Part shown: positions 14,027 through 22,032 of the stretch, in pieces
How the letters are laid out: every line of letters begins with the position of its first letter
Numbering within the stretch: the stretch's first letter is position 1
Assembly: GCA_023666265.1 (NCBI GenBank)
Contig: JAMPCH010000025.1
Span: forward strand, 1 to 38,622
Length of the DNA stretch: 38,622 nt
Direction of reading: 5' to 3'
DNA from: Roseburia sp.
GTDB lineage: Bacteria; Bacillota; Clostridia; Oscillospirales; Ruminococcaceae
Translations under genes and position numbers: made by a program
The notes under the pieces: generated by a model
The model's database searches: none
Seen by the model: the letters and a program-made list of their open reading frames with translations, nothing else
What the model was told of the DNA's origin: nothing

Positions 14027-14272
14027 TGGTTCGGAAGGCTGAAAAATCGGCGAACTTTCGACATACATACAGACGAACGCTAAATACCGATATTTTTTCA
14101 TCTATTTTCACCATAAATCATCACCCGGCATAAAGCACCCATGTCCTCGGCGAGATTGATCCCGATCACAAAAGCGGAAATAACGGGAACGGATTTCGGC
14201 GTAACAGCGGGCAACTTTTATCCCCGTTTTGAAGATAGTGATTCGGACGAATGATGAAAGAGGGCATTTTTT
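14027..14272 (+). other. Long 5' leader of the EAL gene
   Basis: This 245-base untranslated stretch precedes a cyclic-di-GMP enzyme gene. I looked for GEMM-I and GEMM-II cyclic-di-GMP riboswitch signatures and did not see them. The leader contains an open frame of 37 codons (14141-14254) without a visible ribosome site. Confidence 0.4.
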
Positions 14273-16558
14273 ATGATCTTTAAGGGGAAAAGCGCATTTG
14301 AAAAAAGCGAGCTTCAAAAAAACATCAAGCGCGAGCGGATCTCGATCGTCGTGATCGCGCTTATTACCGTGTTTTTTATCGTGGCTTCGCTCTTCTTTTT
14401 AAACGCCTATCTGATGAATATGCAGGAAACGGTTCTTGACACCGCCTCCGCCTATATCGGCGAGTCGGTCTCCGCCGCTTCCCAGTCCTCCTCTAAATTC
14501 TTTGAGAACCGACTGATCGTTCTGACGAGGGCGGCGGCGTATTTCGACGGTCTCCCCGAGGAGGAGATCGTACCGACCCTTTCGCGCTATTGCGACGAGC
14601 GGATCTTCGCGCGGATCGCCTTCGTTAAAACGGACGGGACGGCGATCGTCTCCGACGGATCGGAGCTCTCGGTTCAACACCGTCTCTTCGCCCAAGAGAT
14701 CTTTAACGGCGACGCGCGGATCCTCCCCTCCTCCGAGTCCGGCGCGGAGCGCGATCTTTACGCCGTCCCCGTTAAGGACAGCGACGGGAATGTCCTCGGC
14801 GCGCTCGTCGGCGGCTCGGAACCCGCCTCTCTCTTAAATATCAACTATCGGGACAGCTCGTCGATCTTAAACGGCTATTCGGTCATTAACGAAGACGGTC
14901 GCGTCCTCTTCACCGACGACGACCCCGTTTTTACGGCGAACGACAACATATTTACCCTCCTCTCAAACGCGGGGAACGACATCAACGAGCTAAAGACCGC
15001 CTGCAGCCGCAGGAACGTCAGCGGAAACCTCCGTATGACGCTCGGGGGTAAGGATTATCTGATCTCGTATAACTCGATGTCGCTCCAAAACTGGACGGTG
15101 ATCTTAACGACCCCGGTCGACTCGATCCTCTCCTTCGCCGTACCGATGTTAGCGCCGTCGATCCTCTTGATCGTGACGACGATTATGATCTTCCTCGCGC
15201 TCGCGGCTTACGCGATCTTCTCCGCCCACCGCGCCCAAAAGGTCGCGAATCAAGCTCTCCTCGACAGCCACAAGCATTTTTATGAGGATAACGTGACCGG
15301 CTTTAATTCGTGGCAGAAGTTTATCGAGGACTATAACGAAAAAATGATCGGGAGCAGTACGAATTGCGCCCTCCTCTCGCTCGACGTCGATAAATTTAAA
15401 GAGGTCAACGACACCGTCGGCTTTGAGGGCGGGAACGATATTCTCAAAAAGCTCGCCAAGATCATTTCGCGTAATCTCGGCGCAAACGACCTTTTCGCGC
15501 GCTCCTCGGCGGATCGCTTTTATCTCCTCGTCGACTATCGCGAAAAGGACGACCTCATCGACCTCGTGAACCGCCTTATCTCGGACATCGACTATCAGAT
15601 CACGATCATGCGGATCATCGTCTCGATCGGGATCTATCTGATCGTTGACCGTACCGTTAGCGTCCATACCGCCGCCGACCGCGCCGACATCGCGCGAAGC
15701 AGCGTTAAGACCCATAAAGAGAGTATCTATCGCTTCTTTGAGTCGTCGATGCTCGAGAATATCCGTCAAGAACATTTCATCGAGACGATCATGGATACCG
15801 CGCTCGAGCGCCGCGAATTTTTAGTCTACCTTCAGCCGAAAGTCAGCCTCGACGACGTGAACCTCGTAACGGGGGCGGAGGCGCTCGTTCGCTGGAAGCA
15901 TGACGGTAAGATCATACCGCCGGGTCAGTTTATCCCGCTCTTTGAGCGAAACGGCTTCGTCACCAAGCTCGACTTTTATATGTTCCGCGAGGTCTGTCGT
16001 ATCCAAAGGAAGTGGCAGAGTATGGGGCGCGAGCTAAAGCTCATCTCGGTCAATATGTCCCGCGCACACCTTCGTAATCCCGATTTCGTCCAGACGCTCG
16101 TCGATTACTGTAAGGAATTTGAGATCGACCCCAAGTATTTTGAGATTGAGATCACCGAGAGCGCCGCTTTTGAGAATATCGACATCCTTATGACGGTCTT
16201 TACTCAGATCAAGGAGGCGGGCTTCCACGTTTCGATCGACGACTTTGGTACGGGTTATTCCTCGCTCAATATGCTAAAGGATCTCCCCGTCGACGTTCTG
16301 AAGATCGACCGCTCCTTCCTGACCGAGGAGGCGAGCGAGACCGAGAACGCGAGTAAGATCATCGGGAGCGTCGTTTCACTCGCGACCGCCCTCGATATTT
16401 CGACGATCTGTGAGGGGATCGAGACAAAGGAACAAGCGAGCCTCTTAACAAAGCTCGGCTGTGATATGGCTCAGGGCTTCTTCTTCGCCAAGCCGATGCC
16501 GATCGACGATTTTGAGAAGCTCGTCTATCCGATCGAGGCACAGAGCAAGGACGCGTAA
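14273..16558 (+). CDS. Membrane sensor cyclic-di-GMP phosphodiesterase (degenerate GGDEF-EAL)
   Basis: The 761-residue protein has two membrane helices (about 24-48 and 286-316) flanking a Cache-like extracytoplasmic sensor. A GGDEF-like domain (about 335-485) is followed by an EAL domain (500-750). The GGDEF signature is replaced by SADRF, so it should not make cyclic-di-GMP; it may bind GTP as a regulator. The EAL domain looks active: EALVRW, the Asn of SVNMSR, EITES, DDFGTGYSS, the Lys of LKIDRSF, the Glu of CEGIE and the Gln of AQGFFFAKP are all present. It should hydrolyse cyclic-di-GMP to pGpG in response to an external signal. The start lies shortly after GAAAGAGGG. It is the first gene of the signalling cluster. 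Confidence 0.92.
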   Translation: MIFKGKSAFEKSELQKNIKRERISIVVIALITVFFIVASLFFLNAYLMNMQETVLDTASAYIGESVSAASQSSSKFFENRLIVLTRAAAYFDGLPEEEIVPTLSRYCDERIFARIAFVKTDGTAIVSDGSELSVQHRLFAQEIFNGDARILPSSESGAERDLYAVPVKDSDGNVLGALVGGSEPASLLNINYRDSSSILNGYSVINEDGRVLFTDDDPVFTANDNIFTLLSNAGNDINELKTACSRRNVSGNLRMTLGGKDYLISYNSMSLQNWTVILTTPVDSILSFAVPMLAPSILLIVTTIMIFLALAAYAIFSAHRAQKVANQALLDSHKHFYEDNVTGFNSWQKFIEDYNEKMIGSSTNCALLSLDVDKFKEVNDTVGFEGGNDILKKLAKIISRNLGANDLFARSSADRFYLLVDYREKDDLIDLVNRLISDIDYQITIMRIIVSIGIYLIVDRTVSVHTAADRADIARSSVKTHKESIYRFFESSMLENIRQEHFIETIMDTALERREFLVYLQPKVSLDDVNLVTGAEALVRWKHDGKIIPPGQFIPLFERNGFVTKLDFYMFREVCRIQRKWQSMGRELKLISVNMSRAHLRNPDFVQTLVDYCKEFEIDPKYFEIEITESAAFENIDILMTVFTQIKEAGFHVSIDDFGTGYSSLNMLKDLPVDVLKIDRSFLTEEASETENASKIIGSVVSLATALDISTICEGIETKEQASLLTKLGCDMAQGFFFAKPMPIDDFEKLVYPIEAQSKDA

Positions 16559-16634
16559 ATCAAAAACAGTACACAATGACCGGCGAACCCCTTGCCGGTC
16601 ATTTGCGGTATCATAAACCCGGAAAGGACGACCT

Positions 16635-17240
16635 ATGGCTACGGACGAAATGCTTCAAAGGATCGCCGAGGAAATCGACAGCGCCTCGCGCTCGCTCTTT
16701 AACGCGATCCGCTATTGTTATCAGATCGGCGACGAGGATTTTTATAATATCAACGTTAAAGACGTCTTTAAGATCGGTCTTAATAAGATCACGGACTATG
16801 ACTGTTTTAAAAACCTCGGGCTGACCCTCGAGGAGGATAGTCTCGGCGAAATGGGCGGCGAGGGCTTTAGCGAGGTGCTTTCGGTCATTCGTTACAGCTT
16901 CGCGGTGCGCCTCCCGTTTATGCGGCGCTACGCCGAGGCGACGACGATCAAGGATAACCAGCTCAAACAAATTTATGATACCCTCGAGGGCTTCGGCTTC
17001 GCGAACCCCGACGGGATCGTCGAGGACAGCTATAAGTCGATGGTTTGGCTCGTTCGGACAAAGAAAAACGAACCCGCCTTTGAGACGGAATGGTATCGGC
17101 GCTGGATCTATACCTACGGTCACGATCTCGCCGCGATCAATAATAAGAATATGCTGATGCTCGGCTGTGTCGAGGCGCTTTTTCCGCTTTATTACGCGTC
17201 GTTACAGGATCTCGTCGTCGCGCAGATGAATGAGATGTAG
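16635..17240 (+). CDS. Protein of unknown function
   Basis: Not recognised. The 201-residue product is predicted to be soluble and mostly helical, with no signal peptide or membrane segment. It is rich in Asp, Glu, Tyr and Phe, and has features such as SLFNAIRYCYQIGDEDFYN near 20-38 and SYKSMVWLVRTKKNEP near 131-146. GGAAAGGA lies eight bases before the ATG. It follows the EAL gene by 76 bases, with only a weak hairpin (GACCGGC/GCCGGTC at 16578-16604) between them, so the two may be co-transcribed. It could belong to the cyclic-di-GMP module, but only position supports that. A terminator follows at 17258. Confidence 0.7.
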   Translation: MATDEMLQRIAEEIDSASRSLFNAIRYCYQIGDEDFYNINVKDVFKIGLNKITDYDCFKNLGLTLEEDSLGEMGGEGFSEVLSVIRYSFAVRLPFMRRYAEATTIKDNQLKQIYDTLEGFGFANPDGIVEDSYKSMVWLVRTKKNEPAFETEWYRRWIYTYGHDLAAINNKNMLMLGCVEALFPLYYASLQDLVVAQMNEM

Positions 17241-17257
17241 TACGCCTTCACAAAAAC

Positions 17258-17297
17258 AAAAAGACCGTCATTCTTGATTTGAACGGTCTTTTTGTTT
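17258..17297 (+). terminator. Terminator after the gene at 16635
   Basis: AAAAAGACCGT (17258-17268) pairs with ACGGTCTTTTT (17283-17293), 14-base loop, then GTTTT. Confidence 0.85.
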
Positions 17298-17327
17298 TCT
17301 GTAAAATTAAATTTGATCTCAAATAAA

Positions 17328-17442
17328 ACAAGACTTTCGACCTGACAGCCGCAAAGTCGAGATCGGTAAAGCTTGAGGTGGGTAAAGGGATTCCAAAGGG
17401 AGATACTCCCTTTGGCAGGGGCTTACGGGGACAGCGTCCCCG
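17328..17442 (-). repeat. Dispersed hairpin repeat C, copy 1
   Basis: Read on the - strand it contains GGGGAC-GCT-GTCCCC, then CCAAAGGGAG-TATC-TCCC-TTTGG, then GCGGCTGTCAGGTCG. The same order, with different stem bases that still pair, occurs at 36684-36869; the last 15-base block is identical. It begins at the base after the ComFB-like gene stop and may serve as its terminator region. Clostridial genomes often carry such repeats. Confidence 0.65.
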
Positions 17443-17853
17443 CTAATTTTTTTTCTTCTCGACGTTTATCTCATGCGGCGGCGGATTTGATTTTACGGTA
17501 ATGACCGCCTTTGTGACGATCTGGATCACGCGGGGGCGCGTTCGCGCCGCGAGCTCGTTGACCCGCTGTTCGTCCTCCTTCCGCTTGACCGTGACGATGA
17601 GGGGCGGGAGCTGTTTCATCGCCTCGCGCGTGACCGCCCCGGCGCAATTCGCGCACATACAACAATGAAAGCGCTCCATGACCGTCCCGAGCTGTTCGTT
17701 CATCAGTAGGAACATCACGTTGATCTGCTGAGTCCCGCTCCCCGTCCGGCTATAGATCGGGGGGATATACTCCTCCTCCGGGATCTTTACGATCGGGTTC
17801 GACGGCTTCTCCGAGAGTAGGTTTAATACCTTATCGGTTCGCGCCGATCTCAT
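17443..17853 (-). CDS. ComFB-like small cysteine protein
   Basis: The 136-residue soluble product has a central segment resembling the ComFB domain: NEQLGTVMERFHCCMCANC, then an Ala-rich helix and LPPLIVTV. Four cysteines (CC-x-C-xx-C near 64-69) may bind metal. ComFB-domain proteins have been reported as cyclic-di-GMP receptors in cyanobacteria, so a role as an effector is possible in this cyclic-di-GMP-rich neighbourhood; that is inference. The N-terminus differs from the short classic ComFB and the C-terminus ends in a Lys-rich tail. Its ATG overlaps the stop of the ParA-like gene by four bases, so the pair is translationally coupled. No other competence gene is nearby. Confidence 0.65.
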   Translation of the reverse strand: MRSARTDKVLNLLSEKPSNPIVKIPEEEYIPPIYSRTGSGTQQINVMFLLMNEQLGTVMERFHCCMCANCAGAVTREAMKQLPPLIVTVKRKEDEQRVNELAARTRPRVIQIVTKAVITVKSNPPPHEINVEKKKN

Positions 17854-18680
17854 AGCGCTTCCTCCTGCGGGCGCTCCTTCCGCGGTCTTCCCCGCCCGAG
17901 CTTTTGCTCCTGACGCTTCGGCTTCTCCATACCGAGGATCTCATAGGTGAGGTTCATATATTCCTGCGCCGACTTTGAGCGCGGGGCATACTCGATGATC
18001 GTTTTCGCGTGCGCGGGCGCCTCCGCGATGATGACGCTGCTCGCGATCTTCTGCTCAAATACATCGGTATCGAGCTGTTCCGCGATGATGTTCGCGAGCT
18101 CCTCGACCTCTTGAGTGAGGATCAGGCGCGGGTTATACTTATTGAGGACGATCCCGCGAATTTCGAGAACCTTATTATAATACTTTTTGACCGCGAAGAT
18201 CGTCTCTTTGAGCTGTGCGATCCCTTGGAGCGAGAGGATCTCGGCGATCATCGGGATCACGAGCTGATGAGAGGCGGTATAGGCGTTGATCGTTAAGATC
18301 GAGAGCGCGGGCGGCGTATCGATCAAGATATAGTCATAATCATCGGCGATCCCCGTCAGATGCTCGCGGAGGATATATTCGCGCCCGACCGAGGTCAGCT
18401 CGAGCTCCGCGCCCGAGAGGAGGATATTCGCCGGGATCACGTCGCAACAGTCGCAATGCTGGATCGTGTCGTAAATATCGACGCGCCCCTTAAAAACGTC
18501 ATAGATCGTATAGGAATTATCGGTATCCGCGCCGAGGCTAAAGCTAAAATTCCCCTGAGGGTCGAGGTCGATCGCGAGAACCTTTTTTTTGAGCGAGGTG
18601 AGACACCCGCAAAGCGCGGAGCAGGTCGTCGTCTTCCCGACCCCGCCCTTTTGATTTGTGACCGCGATGATTTTTGCCAT
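17850..18680 (-). CDS. ParA/MinD-family ATPase with AT-hook-like tail
   Basis: The 276-residue product has a deviant Walker A motif (KGGVGKTT, residues about 11-18), a switch Asp region (IDLDPQGNFSF) and Walker B YILIDTPPAL, all typical of ParA/Soj cargo-positioning ATPases. It lacks a ParB partner next door. The last 15 residues include GRGRPRK (262-268), an AT-hook-like DNA-binding motif that is unusual for ParA and could add minor-groove binding to its non-specific DNA contact. Overlap with the ComFB-like gene suggests the two proteins act together, perhaps in placing a polar or flagellar structure. AAGGGAG lies about 11 bases before the ATG. No clear promoter was found. Confidence 0.88.
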   Translation of the reverse strand: MAKIIAVTNQKGGVGKTTTCSALCGCLTSLKKKVLAIDLDPQGNFSFSLGADTDNSYTIYDVFKGRVDIYDTIQHCDCCDVIPANILLSGAELELTSVGREYILREHLTGIADDYDYILIDTPPALSILTINAYTASHQLVIPMIAEILSLQGIAQLKETIFAVKKYYNKVLEIRGIVLNKYNPRLILTQEVEELANIIAEQLDTDVFEQKIASSVIIAEAPAHAKTIIEYAPRSKSAQEYMNLTYEILGMEKPKRQEQKLGRGRPRKERPQEEAL

Positions 18681-18699
18681 ATCCTAAAGACTCCCTTCT

Positions 18700-18912
18700 T
18701 TTGATTGATACGTTTTTATTTTTTAGGGAAGGCGTGCCGCGCCTCCGTTTCGGCGTAAACGAACCATCTCGCGATCGACGGCGAAGCTTCCCGCGCGAAA
18801 CCCGCTCGTCCCTCTCCGCGCGATAAACCGTCCCGCCATAGAGCGCGCTCCCCTCGATCAGCTTGGTGACGCGGACTTGAACCCGCCGCGTCCCGCGCCT
18901 TCACAAAAACAC
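18700..18912. other. Spacer with coding-like decay, no gene called
   Basis: This GC-rich spacer between ParA and the cyclase has coding-like base use but no intact frame with a ribosome site. It contains one copy of the short motif TTTTAGGGAAGGCGTGC (18721-18737). It may be a gene remnant. Confidence 0.35.
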
Positions 18913-18940
18913 CTCGCCGCACTTTTCGCGGTGCGGCGAG
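18902..18940 (-). terminator. Terminator of the diguanylate cyclase gene
   Basis: CTCGCCGCAC and GTGCGGCGAG form a perfect 10 bp stem (18913-18922 with 18931-18940), followed on the - strand by GTGTTTTTGTG. Confidence 0.85.
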
Positions 18941-18955
18941 AGATTTGGCTTGGTT

Positions 18956-20923
18956 TTATAATGTGTGCGCGCCCATGGTCGTTTCCTCGTCGCTCGGGTC
19001 GTAGATATGATAGTTCGCTTTTCCGTTTTTCTTTACGAAGTACATCGCCGTATCCGCGCAGGCGATCAGCGTCCGCCCGTCCGTCCCGTGGTCGGGATAG
19101 ATCGCGATCCCGATACTCGCCTTGATATTGAGCGTCGAATCGACGGACTTGGAATAATAACCGCTATAAAGATCGTCGATAATATCCATCGAGAGAACCT
19201 CGACATTCTCGATCATCTTGGGGTCAGAGACACAAAGGACAAATTCGTCGCCGCCAAAGCGCCCCGCGAAGCCGGTCTCGCCCGCCTTCCCCTTAATAAC
19301 GTCCGCGACATAGCGAATGACCTCGTCGCCGACCGCATGGCTGTAGCGGTCGTTGATAAACTTAAAGTCGTCGACGTCGAGGAAGAGCGCCGCGATCTTT
19401 TTATTCGCGCTCCGCTCGAGCTCCGCCTGAAACTCGCGCTCAAAGGTGTTACGGTTATAGAGCTGAGAGAGGAAGTCAAAGCTCGCGCGCTCCGCTAACT
19501 TTAAGGTCGCCGTCTTTTCGGCGTGGATGTCGGTAAATACGCCGATCACGCGTAGGATCTCGCCGAGACGGTCGGTGATACAGTGGGCGCGCATCGCGAC
19601 CCAAAAATCCTTCCCGTTCGCGTCCTTGATCCGATACTCGCCGCCGATGTCGTCCTTATTTTTGAGAAGGGTGTTCATATCGCGCTTATACTGCTCCGCG
19701 TCCTTTTCGTTCATGGTCGAGTCGATGAATTTCCCGTTGTTGAGGGTCGCGCCCGCCGCAGGAGCGCCGATCTTTTCCTTAAAATTATTCGAGACAAAAA
19801 GCGTCTCCTTGGTGAAGTCGTACTCAAAGAGCATATTATCCGACAGGTCGGATACGGTCTTATGGAGCTCCTCGCTCAAGAGCGCCTCGTCCATCATCGT
19901 GTTAAAGGTATCCGAGATACGCCCAAATTCCCGCTTCATCACCGAGGTGTCGATCCGCTGATCGCGATTTCCCGAGTTGATCTCCTTCATCGTGTCGATC
20001 ATATTCAACATCGGGTTGACCACGTTTTGTACCATAAGGAGGAGTACGAGGCTACTGATCAGGGCAAGCGCGAGGAGGACGACGAGACCGACGATAAAGA
20101 CCATCGAGACCGCGCTGTTCGCGGCGGAGGTCGAGTAGAGCGAGAGCCATACCCAATCCGTCCCCGAGATCTTACCGTATGCGCCGAGATAGGTGGGGTC
20201 GTCCAAGCTGCTGTAGTTATTGGCGTAATTCTCGGTGATCATCGACGAGATCCGAGAGCCGATCGAGTCGGTCAGACCCGAGGCGGAGAGCGAGCTGATC
20301 GGCGTACCGTTAAAGCCGAGGATCGACGACGCGTCCGAGACACAGATCATCCCGTTTGAGAGATATGTACACCGCGCGAGATAGTCGCTGATTGCCGAGG
20401 CGCTCACGACACAGGCGACATAGCCGTCGCCCGCCTTATTCGCGGTCACAAAAACGCTTTCGCCGTATTCGGCGTTATTCTCATAAAAGCCCGTCGCGAA
20501 AGCGTCCGGCTTCGCGCTCCAGCTCTCGTCAAAGGCGAAAAAGTGAACGCCCGCGCCCGAGCCGATCCCGTCGTTTACGATGCTACCGTCGCCGTTTAAG
20601 ATCGCGACGTCGAGGACGCCCGTTCGATCGGTCGTAAAGCTTTTACGGATCTGTTCGACCTCGGTCTTTACCGAGTTTAGGTCGGGGATCGCGGTACGGA
20701 TCACGCTGAGCGCGCTCAGCGTCCGCGTATCGTCGAGATAGCCGACGGCGAGATTACCGACGCCCGCGCTGTAAGCATAACCCGCCGTCCCCGCCTCCTG
20801 AGCGATCATTTTTGAGGAAAAGCTAAAGATCTGAAGCGACGAAACGAGCGCTAAAATCAAGAGCGGAAGTACCGCTACGCCGATTAAGATCACTCTCAGA
20901 GACGTTTTAACCTTAATATTCAT
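18956..20923 (-). CDS. Membrane sensor diguanylate cyclase (Cache-HAMP-PAS-GGDEF)
   Basis: Makes cyclic-di-GMP from two GTP at the inner face of the membrane. The 655-residue protein has a first membrane helix (about 10-32), an extracytoplasmic Cache-like sensor (35-265) and a second helix (270-297). A HAMP-like segment, a PAS domain (about 360-470) and a C-terminal GGDEF domain (485-640) follow. The active signature GRFGGDEFVLC is intact, as are LDVDDFKFIND and ASIGIAIYPDHG. There is no RxxD inhibitory site at the expected position before GGDEF, so product inhibition may be absent. A perfect inverted repeat (ATGGCGC/GCGCCAT, 20944-20961) stands just before its ribosome site. The PilZ gene lies upstream on the same strand. 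Confidence 0.94.
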   Translation of the reverse strand: MNIKVKTSLRVILIGVAVLPLLILALVSSLQIFSFSSKMIAQEAGTAGYAYSAGVGNLAVGYLDDTRTLSALSVIRTAIPDLNSVKTEVEQIRKSFTTDRTGVLDVAILNGDGSIVNDGIGSGAGVHFFAFDESWSAKPDAFATGFYENNAEYGESVFVTANKAGDGYVACVVSASAISDYLARCTYLSNGMICVSDASSILGFNGTPISSLSASGLTDSIGSRISSMITENYANNYSSLDDPTYLGAYGKISGTDWVWLSLYSTSAANSAVSMVFIVGLVVLLALALISSLVLLLMVQNVVNPMLNMIDTMKEINSGNRDQRIDTSVMKREFGRISDTFNTMMDEALLSEELHKTVSDLSDNMLFEYDFTKETLFVSNNFKEKIGAPAAGATLNNGKFIDSTMNEKDAEQYKRDMNTLLKNKDDIGGEYRIKDANGKDFWVAMRAHCITDRLGEILRVIGVFTDIHAEKTATLKLAERASFDFLSQLYNRNTFEREFQAELERSANKKIAALFLDVDDFKFINDRYSHAVGDEVIRYVADVIKGKAGETGFAGRFGGDEFVLCVSDPKMIENVEVLSMDIIDDLYSGYYSKSVDSTLNIKASIGIAIYPDHGTDGRTLIACADTAMYFVKKNGKANYHIYDPSDEETTMGAHTL

Positions 20924-20943
20924 GTCAAAACCATTCCTTTCCT

Positions 20944-20961
20944 ATGGCGCTTATGCGCCAT
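20944..20961 (-). other. Inverted repeat before the cyclase start
   Basis: ATGGCGC (20944-20950) and GCGCCAT (20955-20961) are perfect 7 bp arms with a 4-base loop, immediately before the cyclase ribosome site. It could occlude translation or be a processing site between the PilZ and cyclase cistrons. Confidence 0.5.
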
Positions 20962-21024
20962 GTACCAAATATATTCGGGAGATCCCTCGCGAGACCCCGG
21001 ATAAACGGAAATAACCGCGAGGTC

Positions 21025-21723
21025 TCAGCGATCCCTCGCGTCTAAGCGGTCGCGGGTACGCTCGAGCTCCTCGCCCCGCCTTTTGAGCTGGATGTCGTTG
21101 ACGAGCTTGGCGAACTGTTCCTCGAGGCTCGCGTCGGTATTGATGAACTGACAGCCATAGCCCTCGATCCCGCCGTCCTCGCCGCGCTGTTCGCGTAAGA
21201 CGCGCGCCTCGACGCGGATCAGCTCGCCCTCGACCTTAAAATTAACATAAAGCGTATCGCCGATCGAAAATTTTTGGTTGGTACACATTAAAAAGATCCC
21301 GCCGATACTGATATTTCGGATGACCGCGGCGAGCGGGATCTCATATTCATACTCCTCGCCCGCGCGTGTAAAGCCGTTCACGATACAGTTCAGGTCGGTG
21401 TCGACCTTAAAATAGCGCCGCCGCTCGGGCATCACCGTCCCGAGATCGCCGATGAGCCGGACATTCGTCTGATGCGGTAGCGACAGCCCGATCGACCCGC
21501 CGTAGCGGACGCGATCTCCGCTCTTCATATAAGCGACCAAAAAGACGCTCTGACCGAGGCTTAGGGTCGGGAGGTCCTTTCCCTTTATAATAACGATATT
21601 GTCCGAGGGCATATCGTTGACAAACATTTTTGGGTAAGAGAGCTGATCTCTATCCGCCCGGATCAGTATTTCTCCCGCCGCCGAGGTAAGCTCCACCTTT
21701 ATGATCCGATCTCGATCCAGCAT
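21025..21723 (-). CDS. PilZ-domain protein, YcgR-like cyclic-di-GMP receptor
   Basis: The 232-residue product has an N-terminal YcgR-N/PilZN-like beta domain (1-105) and a C-terminal PilZ domain. The PilZ ligand motifs are visible: an Arg-rich block ERRRYFKV near 105-112, and NISIGGIFL (the N/DxSxxG motif) near 138-146. YcgR proteins bind cyclic-di-GMP and slow the flagellar motor through FliG/MotA, which suits the basal-body operon 1.2 kb away. The ATG at 21723 is preferred because GGAGGGGG lies just upstream; an earlier in-frame ATG would overlap that site. Its promoter is at 21784-21813, and the cyclase follows on the same strand. Confidence 0.9.
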   Translation of the reverse strand: MLDRDRIIKVELTSAAGEILIRADRDQLSYPKMFVNDMPSDNIVIIKGKDLPTLSLGQSVFLVAYMKSGDRVRYGGSIGLSLPHQTNVRLIGDLGTVMPERRRYFKVDTDLNCIVNGFTRAGEEYEYEIPLAAVIRNISIGGIFLMCTNQKFSIGDTLYVNFKVEGELIRVEARVLREQRGEDGGIEGYGCQFINTDASLEEQFAKLVNDIQLKRRGEELERTRDRLDARDR

Positions 21724-21783
21724 AGCTCCCCCTCCTCTCAATATTCGCCCGCGAAGCTTCTCGGGCGTATGCTCTTATTTCTA

Positions 21784-21813
21784 ATTATACATTAAAATGC
21801 ACAAAAAAGTCAA
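21784..21813 (-). promoter_or_regulatory. Sigma-A promoter of the PilZ gene
   Basis: On the - strand TTGACT (21813-21808), 18 bp, TATAAT (21789-21784). Confidence 0.82.
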
Positions 21814-21828
21814 TACCACTCGGCAAAA

Positions 21829-21868
21829 TTTTTTCGGAAAATACGGGGAAACCGCCTTTCCGAAAAAA
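21829..21868. other. Inverted repeat in the divergent spacer
   Basis: TTTTTTCGGAAA (21829-21840) and TTTCCGAAAAAA (21857-21868) are perfect 12 bp arms 16 bases apart, between the divergent PilZ gene and the gene at 22106. A shared operator or terminator is possible. The rest of the spacer to 22032 is AT-rich and shows nothing else clear. Confidence 0.55.
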
Positions 21869-22032
21869 TAATCGGTATCTTGCACAATTTTTTCGCCGAA
21901 TATCCGATTGTTTCCACCCGATTTTTATGCAAGTTCACGAAAATATTCAAGAGTCCGCGCTTTTTCCCCTAAAATTTTTGTTGATTTTTTGTGAAGGGCG
22001 GCTTCGCCGAGCCTCACCGAAGCGGGTCTTAT

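Noticed and set aside
14141-14254. A 37-codon frame in the leader of the EAL gene
   Set aside because: No ribosome site precedes the ATG and the frame is open further upstream. It is mentioned as a possibility but not called as a gene.
14027-14272. Cyclic-di-GMP riboswitch (GEMM) before the EAL gene
   Set aside because: The conserved GEMM-I core and the GEMM-II signature could not be found, so no riboswitch is called.
16578-16604. Terminator between the EAL gene and the gene at 16635
   Set aside because: The GACCGGC/GCCGGTC stem has only ATTT after it and a 9-base loop; too weak to call.
18841-18885. tRNA-like T-arm (GGTTCAAGTCC on the - strand)
   Set aside because: Neighbouring anticodon and D arms and a 7 bp acceptor stem are missing; the string lies in a decayed GC-rich spacer.
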